A stretch of 64,000 nt of DNA from Bacillota bacterium (GTDB lineage: Bacteria > Bacillota > Sulfobacillia > RBS10-35 > Bu92), in assembly GCA_014896375.1 (NCBI GenBank), contig JADBKN010000051.1, forward strand, positions 309,035 through 373,034, written 5' to 3'. Both the position numbers and the translations under genes were made by a program. Shown one piece after another: positions 8,854 to 15,977 of the stretch. Each line of letters begins with the position of its first letter. The first letter of the stretch is position 1. The notes under the pieces are model-generated. The model saw nothing but the letters and a program-made list of their open reading frames with translations, was not told where the DNA came from and ran no database searches.

Positions 8854-10380
8854 CTACCCGGGAATTGTCAACGATCCGTCAATCGGGCGCCCGTCGGTGC
8901 CCGCGCGCGCGGCCGCCAGCGCGCGCGCCTCTTCCGGCGCTGCGGCGCCGTCCGCCGTGCCGTCCGCGTGCCGCCCATCGCCGGGCGCGGTCTCCGGCGG
9001 CAGCCAGGCGTAGCGCACGCCCGTCGCCTCGGCGATCTCGCGATCCAGCGTCACGAGATCTTTCGGTGTCAGCTCGCGGTAGGAGCGCTTGCCCAGGGTG
9101 CGGATGGCCAGTTCCATCTCCCGCTTGCAACTCATGAGGTAGTTGTAGAGCCCCTCGGCGCCCTGGTCCACGTCCAGCGGGATCTGCGGGCGGGAGCGGT
9201 AGAAGACGAGGTCCGTCGGCGGGTAGTAGGGGAAGACCTGCGTGATCTGCTTGTGCGCGATGGCGAACATCGCCGCCGTGCCGATGGCCACGGCGTCCGC
9301 GCCCAGCGCGTAGGCCTTGAGGAAGTCGCCCGGCTCCCGCAGGCCGCCGGAGATCACGAGGTCCACGCGCTCCCGCGCGCCGCGGCGCCGCAGGTGGCGC
9401 ACGGCGCGGCAGAGGACGACGAGCGACGGCAGCCCGAAGTGGTCCGAGAGCGTGATGGGCGCGTTGCCCGTGGCGCCCTCGGTGCCGTCGATGACGATCA
9501 CGTCGACGCCCGCCTCGAGCGCGACGTCGATGTCGCCCTCCACGTCGTCGCCGCCGCCCATCTTGATCGCGATCGGCACGTCGGGGTTGACGGAGCGCAG
9601 GTACTGCACGACTTCCTTCAGCGTGGCCGGCCGCGAGGGGTCCTCGAGGAAGAGGTGCGCGTGGATGTCGGGCGCGGCCTCCGGCGGGAGCCGCATCAGC
9701 TCGTGGATCTCCGGGCCGATCTCGTCCGGCGTGGCCACCACGGCGTTGCCGGGCATGGCGCCCTGTCCCACCTGCACCTCGATCATGTCCACGGAGCGCA
9801 GGAGGTCCGGGTCGCGGTTCCACGCCCAGCGGCCGAACTGCAGCACATAGGCGCCGGCCAGGCGCCGCTCCTCTTCGAACACGGGCCCCTGGCCCGAATT
9901 GAGCGGCACGCCGGCGCGGCGCGCGCCCTTGGCCAGGGCCAGGCGCGCGTTGCGCGTGAGGGCGAGGCCGTACGCCATGCCGGAGATGAGGATGGGCATG
10001 GACATGACGAGCGGCCGGCGCGCGCGCCGGCCGAGCACCGCCTCAAGCTCCACCGGCACGTCGACGTCCAGCGGGCGCCGCGCGAGCTGCGCCGGCACGA
10101 AGACGAGGTCGTCGAAGCCCTTCGAAGGCCGCGCGGAGCCCATCGGCCGGATGACCATGTCGCCGGTCGCGGAGCGGATGGAGAGGTAGAGCAGCTGCAT
10201 GGGGGTCGTGGACTTCGTGGACACGTAGAGCTCCGCGAGCGTGTCGCTCATGGGCTTGTTCAGGATGTGGTAGACGACGCGCCGGACCATCCACGGAAAG
10301 GCGAGCGCGCCCGCGGCCACGAAGATGAGCAGCGTCGCGAGCGGCACGCCCAAGAGAAGCCAGGCGGCGGACACGGGCAT
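8854..10380 (-). CDS. FMN-binding glutamate synthase-like protein with N-terminal membrane helix
   Basis: 508 aa. Residues 5-30 form a membrane helix (WLLLGVPLATLLIFVAAGAL). The rest is the FMN-binding (central/GltB-like) TIM-barrel domain of glutamate synthase, with MSMPILISGMAYG, GVPLNSGQGPVF, VQVGQGAMPGN, IAIKMGGGDDVEGD, VIVIDGTEGATGNAP and GADAVAIGTAAMFAI, followed by a CKREMELAIRTLG segment. It lacks the amidotransferase and GXGXG domains of full GltB, so it belongs to the stand-alone YerD/GlxD-like group. Substrate unknown in this context. No partner gene is adjacent; a GltD-like flavoprotein lies 25 kb away at 35773. The C-terminal 45 residues are Ala/Gly-rich. Confidence 0.85.
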   Translation of the reverse strand: MPVSAAWLLLGVPLATLLIFVAAGALAFPWMVRRVVYHILNKPMSDTLAELYVSTKSTTPMQLLYLSIRSATGDMVIRPMGSARPSKGFDDLVFVPAQLARRPLDVDVPVELEAVLGRRARRPLVMSMPILISGMAYGLALTRNARLALAKGARRAGVPLNSGQGPVFEEERRLAGAYVLQFGRWAWNRDPDLLRSVDMIEVQVGQGAMPGNAVVATPDEIGPEIHELMRLPPEAAPDIHAHLFLEDPSRPATLKEVVQYLRSVNPDVPIAIKMGGGDDVEGDIDVALEAGVDVIVIDGTEGATGNAPITLSDHFGLPSLVVLCRAVRHLRRRGARERVDLVISGGLREPGDFLKAYALGADAVAIGTAAMFAIAHKQITQVFPYYPPTDLVFYRSRPQIPLDVDQGAEGLYNYLMSCKREMELAIRTLGKRSYRELTPKDLVTLDREIAEATGVRYAWLPPETAPGDGRHADGTADGAAAPEEARALAAARAGTDGRPIDGSLTIPG

Positions 10381-10435
10381 CCTCCTTGGGAGTACCTTGC
10401 CCGCTCCGCCGCCCGGTATGCGCTCCGGCCTGCGC

Positions 10436-10963
10436 TCAGGCCCGCGCCGCCTCTTTCGCGGCGTTCAGCACCGCCTCGTAGTTCGGCTCCTGGCCGGCGA
10501 CGGGCACGTATTCCACATACTTCAGGGTGCCGCCGCGGTCGACGACGAACACGGCGCGCGAGAGCAGGCGGAAGTCGCGGAGGAGCACGCCGTATGCCTC
10601 GCCGAAGGAGGCCTCGCGGTGGTCGGAGGCGGCGATGAGGCGTTCTGAGTTGTTCGCCTGGCACCAGCGCTTCAGGGCGAAGGGCAGGTCCATGCTGATC
10701 GTGACGATCTGGATGTCGTCCGACAGCTTGAGCGCCTCCTCGCCGAAGCGGTTCGCCTCGCGGTTGCAGACGGAGGTGTCGAGCGACGGCACTGAGGCCA
10801 GGACGGCCACCTTGCCGCGGAAATCCTCAAGGCGCACCGGCTTGAAGTTCATGTCCAACACGGTGAAGCCCGGCGCGCGGTCTCCCGGCTTCAACTCCGG
10901 CCCCACGAGGGCCTGGGGTCCGCCGAAGATCTCGAACGCATGCTCCCGAACGATGGCCGCCAA
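10436..10963 (-). CDS. tpx: Thiol peroxidase (atypical 2-Cys peroxiredoxin)
   Basis: 175 aa, Tpx family. The peroxidatic cysteine is Cys66 in PSLDTSVCNREANRF and the resolving cysteine is Cys101 in FALKRWCQANN, the exact spacing of Tpx proteins, which reduce alkyl hydroperoxides with electrons from thioredoxin. The usual start with a GNPLTLVG-like segment is diverged here to GGPQALVGPELKPGDRAPGF. The C-terminus EPNYEAVLNAAKEA is canonical. It is likely monocistronic. A thioredoxin gene that could serve it is at 44844. On the minus strand a weak -10 (TATCAT, 11034-11039) sits about 70 bases upstream of the start. Confidence 0.9.
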   Translation of the reverse strand: MAAIVREHAFEIFGGPQALVGPELKPGDRAPGFTVLDMNFKPVRLEDFRGKVAVLASVPSLDTSVCNREANRFGEEALKLSDDIQIVTISMDLPFALKRWCQANNSERLIAASDHREASFGEAYGVLLRDFRLLSRAVFVVDRGGTLKYVEYVPVAGQEPNYEAVLNAAKEAARA

Positions 10964-11110
10964 CGGGACTCCTCCTCACCCCGCGCTCCCGCCGGGCGGC
11001 GGGGCGCGGCGAAGGTTATGCTTCCCTGTAGCATGATACCCGATCGGCGGGCGGGGCGGCGTGGAGGCCGGCCGCCGCGCCGTGGGAGGGCGGCCGCCGG
11101 AGCCCGGCCA

Positions 11111-11142
11111 TCGCTGTAAAGATCGCGCCCGTCGCTGTAAAA
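11111..11142. repeat. Direct repeat TCGCTGTAAA spaced by 21 bp
   Basis: TCGCTGTAAA occurs at 11111-11120 and again at 11132-11141, a 21-base centre-to-centre distance, i.e. two helical turns. It lies in the 245-base gap between tpx and the small BsuPI-like gene, otherwise GC-rich with an inverted repeat around 11068-11100 (GGCCGGCCGCC/GGGCGGCCGCC). Spacing suggests a possible tandem operator, but no regulator is assigned. Confidence 0.35.
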
Positions 11143-11208
11143 TGGTCGAGTGGCGGCCCGAAACCGCGCGCCTTTGGATGTGCGGACCGGAAGGGACGGT
11201 TCACCGAA

Positions 11209-11517
11209 TTGCGCATCGTCGTGACCCCGCTGCCTCGAGCCCTCCACGTGCGGGCCGTCAACGACATGGACCGGCCGGTGCAGCTCTTCTTCAACGACCA
11301 GCACATGTGGCGGCTCGTCCTCCTGGATGAGTCCGGCCGCGTCCTCACCTACCACATCGACCACCCTGCGCGCCGCAGTTTCTGGAGCCACGTGCTCGAA
11401 CCGGGCCAGTGGTTCGAGGCCATGTTCACGAACCTTCCGAGCGGCACGTTCCAGGCGCGCGTCGACCTCCTCGCGGAGTGGGTGGAGCCGGTGCTGCTGG
11501 AGCGGGTCACGCTCTAG
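11209..11517 (+). CDS. Small BsuPI-like (proteinase-inhibitor fold) protein
   Basis: 102 aa. The pattern of an N-terminal strand with NDMDRPVQLFFNDQHMW, then LVLLDESGRVLTYHI, LEPGQWFEAMF and PSGTFQARVDLLAEW resembles the BsuPI domain (intracellular proteinase inhibitor; beta-sandwich with the motif LxPGE...PGxY). No signal peptide. The start is a TTG at 11209 with GGAAGGGA about 12 bases upstream, not ideal but the frame has no better start. It is flanked by the direct repeat above and convergent with the GH114-like gene (42 bases). Assignment is by pattern only and the target protease, if any, is unknown. Confidence 0.55.
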   Translation: MRIVVTPLPRALHVRAVNDMDRPVQLFFNDQHMWRLVLLDESGRVLTYHIDHPARRSFWSHVLEPGQWFEAMFTNLPSGTFQARVDLLAEWVEPVLLERVTL

Positions 11518-11558
11518 AAGAGCCCGCCGCCACCGCCATCATGCGGCCGCGCCCGGCC

Positions 11559-12377
11559 TCACGGGGAAGAGCGCCGTCCCGGGGCCGGGCGCACGCGCCC
11601 GTCGGGCAGGCGCACGCCGGCCGTGTAGCTGCCTGGGGCGACGTACCAGGCGAACCCATAACGCGCGGCCGTCGCCCGCAGCTGTTCGGCGAGGCTGTCC
11701 GCCGCGGCGCCGGCCGGGGCGGTGCCGAGGAGCATCGGCTGCACCCCCCAGCGCGTGGCCGTGTCGAGCAGGCGTTCCAAGCCCGCCTGGACCCACGGCT
11801 CCGCCGCGGAGGACGGGAACCCTTCCCAGGCGACGGCGTCGATCGCCGGCGCGACGAGCGGCAGGAGCAGCCAGAGGCCGTTGTTCATCGCCAAAAACCG
11901 CTCGCCCGCCAGCTGCCGGCACATGCGGACGAGGTCGGCGGCCTGGGGGACGAGCCAATGGCTTAAGGGCTCGGCCCGCGCGTCCTCGACGTCCCCCAGC
12001 GTGTCGAGGAAGAGCCCCTCCCACCCGTCTTCCCAGAGCTGCCCGATGTGTTCCTGCAGGTGGCGGCGCCACCGGGTGGAGCGCGGATCGATCACCCAGG
12101 TGTCGAACTCCGGCTTGTGCCACGGTTTCCCCTGGATCTCGAGGAGATCGCCGGCCTCAAGGCCCAGGCGCGGCCGCAGCCAGCCGGGCGCCTCAAGCAC
12201 GCTCACGTAGGCCAGCGGCACTGTGCCGCGGGCCTTGAGTTCGGCCAGCTGGCGGCGCGTCCAGCCGGCCGGCTCGAGCACCGCGAGCTCGAAAGTCTCA
12301 ATGCCGGGCAGGGGCCCGTGGCCGTAATAGACGCAGAACGTGCGCACCGGCAGGCGACGGCGCAACGGCATCGACAT
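11559..12377 (-). CDS. GH114-like (PelA hydrolase-type) glycoside hydrolase homologue
   Basis: About 272 aa, TIM-barrel family Glyco_hydro_114 (TM1410-like, endo-alpha-1,4-polygalactosaminidase group). Typical pieces are FCVYYGHGPLPGIETFELAV, VPLAYVSVLEAPGW, TWVIDPRSTRWRRHLQEHI, the catalytic-region strand GWEGLFLDTLGD, and AIDAVAWEGFPSS. The hydrolase domain of PelA, which trims Pel polymer, is related to this family. It is the last gene of the leftward polysaccharide operon, 44 bases after the HD-GYP gene. No signal peptide is visible, which is odd for an enzyme acting on exported polymer. The start could be 12377 or 12371 (both ATG, behind GAGAGG); the frame is open to a GTG at 12389. Confidence 0.75.
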   Translation of the reverse strand: MSMPLRRRLPVRTFCVYYGHGPLPGIETFELAVLEPAGWTRRQLAELKARGTVPLAYVSVLEAPGWLRPRLGLEAGDLLEIQGKPWHKPEFDTWVIDPRSTRWRRHLQEHIGQLWEDGWEGLFLDTLGDVEDARAEPLSHWLVPQAADLVRMCRQLAGERFLAMNNGLWLLLPLVAPAIDAVAWEGFPSSAAEPWVQAGLERLLDTATRWGVQPMLLGTAPAGAAADSLAEQLRATAARYGFAWYVAPGSYTAGVRLPDGRVRPAPGRRSSP

Positions 12378-12420
12378 CCATCCTCTCACGGTGCCGGGCC
12401 TTTCACGGTGCCGGGCCGGT

Positions 12421-13989
12421 TCAGTCCCCCGGTGCCCGTGGGGACACGCCCTGGTCGGCGTACACGTCCAGGACGGCCTGCACGACGGCCGGGTCGAGCT
12501 GCGTGCCGGCCGCCTGCCTCAGCTCATAGAGGGCGCGATCCGGCGGCAGCCCCCGGCGGTAGCTGCGGTGGGACATGCGGGCCACGAGGATCTCCGCGGC
12601 GGCGAGGATGCGCGCCGCCATCGGGATCGCCGTCTGCGCCAGGCGGTCCGGGTACCCCCAGCCGTCCCAGCGCTCGTGATGGTGGCGGATCGCGACCGGC
12701 ACGACGGCCGGCACGATCTCTTCAGGCAAACCCCGGAGGAGGTCGGCGCCCACCGCGGGGTGCTGGCGGATGACCTCGCGCTCGGCATCCGTCAACTGGC
12801 CGCGCTTCTGCGGCAGGGTGAGGTTCACGGCGATCATGCCGACGTCATGCAGGCGCCCGGCGAGCTCCAGCGCCTCCACCTCCTGCGGCGCGAGCCCCAT
12901 GCGGCGGGCCGTCGCCTTCGCGAGCGCGGCTACCTCGCGGGAGTGCTGGGGGTTGTACGGGTCGGCGGCGTCGAGGAGGTCCGCCACCAGCAAAAGCGAC
13001 TGCAGGTACGCGGCGCTCAGCTGCGCGCCGAGGGCGCGGTTGCGCAGGATCCGCTCCAGCGACGGCACGAGCGCCGAGAGGAGCGGCGCGAGCTCGCTGC
13101 GACCTTCCAGAGTCCTCTCCGTGGCGAGAGCGAACGCCGCCGGACGGGTTGAGTCCCCCAGGCCGGCGAAGACGAAGCCGGTGTACCCAAGGCGCGCGAC
13201 AGGCCCCGGCAGGCGGGGGGCGCTCCACACCATCGCCGTGCCGGGCTGCACGCGCGGCCAGAGCGCCGGCGGCGGCAGGGCGGAGAGCAGCTCCTCGGCC
13301 GCCCCCCCTTGCCACAGCACCCTGACCGGGCCGCGGCCGTCCCCTTCCCAGCTGGCGAGGTAGCCGGTCGCGTCACCGAGCACTTGCGCCGTCGCCTGGC
13401 CCACGAGCTCCGCCAGCCGGTCGACGCGCAGCAGGAGCTCGATGGCGTAGCGGGAGGTGGCGGTCTGCATGCGGCTTTGGTCGAGGTCGCCGGCGACGGC
13501 GTCGAGGTGCAGCGCCACCTCCAGAAGGGGGCGCAGGCGGCGGCTCGCGGCGGACAGCGTCTCCCGCGCCGAGGGGAAGAGGCGCTGCCCGGGGCGGAGC
13601 GCGGCGCGCAGCACGACGAGCGGGCCGCAGGCCAGCGAGAGGAAGGGCTCCGCCGGCGTGCCCTCAAGGCGCACCGCGTGCGGCTCGCCCGGCACGTCGA
13701 CGTCCAAGGGAGCCGCACGCGGCGTGCTGCCCGTCACGAGGCCGGCGTAGTTCGGGCCCACCGTGGGGTTGCCCGTGGCCGTGCGCGTGACGCGCAGGTA
13801 CGGGCGCGCGCCCGGCTCGGGCGCCACGTAGGCGTAGTACCCTTCGGCCGGCACGAGCGCGCCGAAGAGGTCGAGGGCGGAGAGGAGCACGTCCGGCAAG
13901 GCGTACGGCGCCTTGAGGGAGGCGGTGAAGCGGTCCCACGCGGCCTCGAGCGCGCTGCCGCCCTCGCGCGTGCCGAAGAGCCCGGCCAT
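12421..13989 (-). CDS. HD-GYP domain protein with GAF-like N-terminal region
   Basis: 522 aa from an ATG that overlaps the upstream stop (ATGA). The N-terminal 300 residues look like one or two GAF-type sensor domains (LDLFGALVPAEGYYAYVA; TGFVFAGLGD). The C-terminal third is an HD-GYP domain, the class that hydrolyses cyclic di-GMP: HSREVAALAKATARRMGL, LAGRLHDVGM, RQHPAVGADLL, IRHHHERWDGWGYPDRL. Two usual positions differ: HDIGK is HDVGM, and the metal-ligand Asp of ADxYDA is Glu (LAAAEILVAR). It may therefore be a weak phosphodiesterase or a nucleotide receptor. Its place in a polysaccharide operon suggests control of export, as PelD does in Pel systems; this is inference. Confidence 0.85.
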   Translation of the reverse strand: MAGLFGTREGGSALEAAWDRFTASLKAPYALPDVLLSALDLFGALVPAEGYYAYVAPEPGARPYLRVTRTATGNPTVGPNYAGLVTGSTPRAAPLDVDVPGEPHAVRLEGTPAEPFLSLACGPLVVLRAALRPGQRLFPSARETLSAASRRLRPLLEVALHLDAVAGDLDQSRMQTATSRYAIELLLRVDRLAELVGQATAQVLGDATGYLASWEGDGRGPVRVLWQGGAAEELLSALPPPALWPRVQPGTAMVWSAPRLPGPVARLGYTGFVFAGLGDSTRPAAFALATERTLEGRSELAPLLSALVPSLERILRNRALGAQLSAAYLQSLLLVADLLDAADPYNPQHSREVAALAKATARRMGLAPQEVEALELAGRLHDVGMIAVNLTLPQKRGQLTDAEREVIRQHPAVGADLLRGLPEEIVPAVVPVAIRHHHERWDGWGYPDRLAQTAIPMAARILAAAEILVARMSHRSYRRGLPPDRALYELRQAAGTQLDPAVVQAVLDVYADQGVSPRAPGD

Positions 13990-15167
13990 CAGCGACGCAC
14001 CTCCGCGCCGGGGCGCAGCACGCGCCGCCGCCATTCCGGGTGGGCGAGGTACGCGACGGCCCCGAGGGCGAAGCCGAGCACCGGAAGCGGATCGTCCCAC
14101 GCGAACACGTCAGAGCGCGTCCTCCGGTCCCAGCGCCAGAACGGCGGATCCATGGCGGAACGGCGCGGGTTCTGGAGGTAGTGGAGGATGTCGCCGGGCA
14201 GCATCCAACGGCAGCGCAGGCCGGCGGGGTACCGCTCGGGCGCCTGCGGTTCCCTGCCGAGCGCGAGCTCCACGGCGTAGCGGGGGAAGTCCACCCCTGC
14301 ATGCAGCGCGAGGGCCAGGGAGGCCCAGAAGCGCGGGTTCACTTCCATCAGCCACGGCGTGCCGTCCGGCCCCTCCCGGAACTCGACCTCCGCGGGCCCC
14401 ACCCACCCGGCCGCCGCCAGGAGGCGCTCCGCCAGCGCTGCGAGGTCCGGGCGGTGGACGCTCTCCTGGACCGTGCTCGGCCCGCCGGTGAGCGGATAGT
14501 GGCGCAGCTCGCGCTGGACGAAGGAAGCAACGGGACGGGAGCGCCGGTCGAAGAGGAGGCATACGTCGAACTGCGGTCCGTCGCCGATCCACCGGACGAG
14601 CATGCGCTCACCCGCCCCGTCGCCGCCCCCGGCGAGCGCCGCGCGCAGCTGCGCGGCGTCCCGCGCCAGCCGCAGCCCCCGGCCGCCGGACGAGCGGCGG
14701 GGCTTGATGGCCACAGGGTATCCCAAATCCTCAGCGATGGAAACGGCCCGCTCGACGTCCGCCGGCAGGGGGCGCCACGGCGGGACGGGGATGGCCACCT
14801 CCTGCGCCAGGCGGTATGTCGCCTCCTTGTCGCGGAAGGCGGCGAACGCTCCGGCCGGCGGCAGGAGGGCGGCACAGGAGAGGCCTTCCGCGGCGCACGC
14901 GATGGCGAGCTCCGTGGTGTCGTCGTCCATGGGGAGGAGGACGTCGATGCCGTGCCGGCGGACGGCCTCGATGAGCCAGCGCCGGAAGGCTTGGGGCTCG
15001 TGATCCGCGGCCGGGTGGACGAGGCGCCCCCGCGCATAGCGGGAGAAGAAGGACGTCGTGAACCACGTCGCTTCCGCCACGATCGGCCGGTGACCGGCGC
15101 GTCCGAGCGAGCGCACGGCCGCGAGTGTCTTGCGCTGCTGCCCGTCGGTCAGGAGGACGGTCGCCAT
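13989..15167 (-). CDS. ATP-grasp carboxylate ligase
   Basis: 392 aa. It has a pre-ATP-grasp Rossmann-like N-terminus (MATVLLTDGQQRKTLAAVRS) and an ATP-grasp fold: DKEATYRLAQEVAIPVPPW, YPVAIKPRRSSGGRGL (ATP lysine and glycine-rich loop), MLVRWIGDGPQFDV, PAEVEFREGPDGTPWLMEVN and NPRFWASLALALHAGV, where the acidic and Asn residues bind Mg. Such enzymes activate a carboxylate with ATP and join it to an amine or other nucleophile. In polysaccharide loci they can attach amino acids to sugars or lipids, so a modifying role is plausible but unproven. It starts 3 bases after the GT2 stop and overlaps the HD-GYP start. Confidence 0.8.
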   Translation of the reverse strand: MATVLLTDGQQRKTLAAVRSLGRAGHRPIVAEATWFTTSFFSRYARGRLVHPAADHEPQAFRRWLIEAVRRHGIDVLLPMDDDTTELAIACAAEGLSCAALLPPAGAFAAFRDKEATYRLAQEVAIPVPPWRPLPADVERAVSIAEDLGYPVAIKPRRSSGGRGLRLARDAAQLRAALAGGGDGAGERMLVRWIGDGPQFDVCLLFDRRSRPVASFVQRELRHYPLTGGPSTVQESVHRPDLAALAERLLAAAGWVGPAEVEFREGPDGTPWLMEVNPRFWASLALALHAGVDFPRYAVELALGREPQAPERYPAGLRCRWMLPGDILHYLQNPRRSAMDPPFWRWDRRTRSDVFAWDDPLPVLGFALGAVAYLAHPEWRRRVLRPGAEVRR

Positions 15168-15170
15168 GCC

Positions 15171-15977
15171 TTACGCGGACCTCTCCGGAGCGGCGCGATC
15201 GAGGCGCAGGCGGTGCAGGTGCGCGCGGCTGCGGGCGTAGGGATCGCGGGCCACGCCCAGGAGGACGCGCAGGAAGGCCCAGAAGCCCATGAACGCGTTG
15301 ATGAGCCCATCGCGGAAGCGCGCCCCCTGGCGGTAATACCTCACGACGACCGGCAGGCGGTTGTCCACGCGGAAGCCGAGGCGCGGCAGGATGACGCCGA
15401 TCTCCTGCGCGCAGCCGTACTTGAAGCCGCTGAAGTAGCGCAGGAGTTCCGGCAGGACGGCCGCGCGCATGGCACGGAAGCCGCACTCCACGTCCGCGTA
15501 TGGGCAGCCGGAGAGAAGGCTCGCCCAGGCGGAGAGCAGCCGGTTGCCGACGCGCTTGTACGCCGGATAGCCCTCGAGGTTGCGGCGCCCGAGGGCGACG
15601 TCCACCCCGGTCTCCAAAAGATAATCGATCAGCATCGGGATCTCGGCCGGATCGTGCTGTCCGTCCGCGTCGATGGTGATCACCACATCGTCCGGTCCCA
15701 GCTCGCCGGCGGCGAGCAGGGCCACGACGTGACAGAAGCCCGTGAGCAGCGCGCCCGACATTCCACGGTTCCTCGGGTGCTGGAGGAGGTCGACGGCCAC
15801 GGGCGCTGTCTCCATCCACCGCTGGATGAGGCCGGGTGAACCGTCCCTCGACCCGTCGTCGACGACGACGACGCGGTCCACATACGCCGCCGCCTGGGCG
15901 AGCACGGCGACGACCGTCCGCTCCTCGTTGAACTGGGGCATGACGAGCACGCGCTGGCGCCTCACTGCCGGATCCAT
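15171..15977 (-). CDS. GT2 family glycosyltransferase, polyprenyl-phosphate sugar transferase-like
   Basis: About 268 aa from the ATG at 15977, which overlaps the upstream membrane gene by 16 bases. GT-A fold: VLVMPQFNEERTVVAVLAQA, VDRVVVVDDGSRDGSPGLI, HPRNRGMSGALLTG and the DxD-type metal site in VVITIDADGQHDP, then VECGFRAMRAAVLPELL and YYRQGARF. The arrangement is that of DPM1/GtrB-type enzymes that move a sugar from a nucleotide to polyprenyl phosphate. There is one short hydrophobic stretch near the C-terminus (INAFMGFWAFLRVLLG). The two membrane proteins just upstream could use the lipid-linked sugar it makes; that link is inferred from operon order. Confidence 0.85.
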   Translation of the reverse strand: MDPAVRRQRVLVMPQFNEERTVVAVLAQAAAYVDRVVVVDDGSRDGSPGLIQRWMETAPVAVDLLQHPRNRGMSGALLTGFCHVVALLAAGELGPDDVVITIDADGQHDPAEIPMLIDYLLETGVDVALGRRNLEGYPAYKRVGNRLLSAWASLLSGCPYADVECGFRAMRAAVLPELLRYFSGFKYGCAQEIGVILPRLGFRVDNRLPVVVRYYRQGARFRDGLINAFMGFWAFLRVLLGVARDPYARSRAHLHRLRLDRAAPERSA

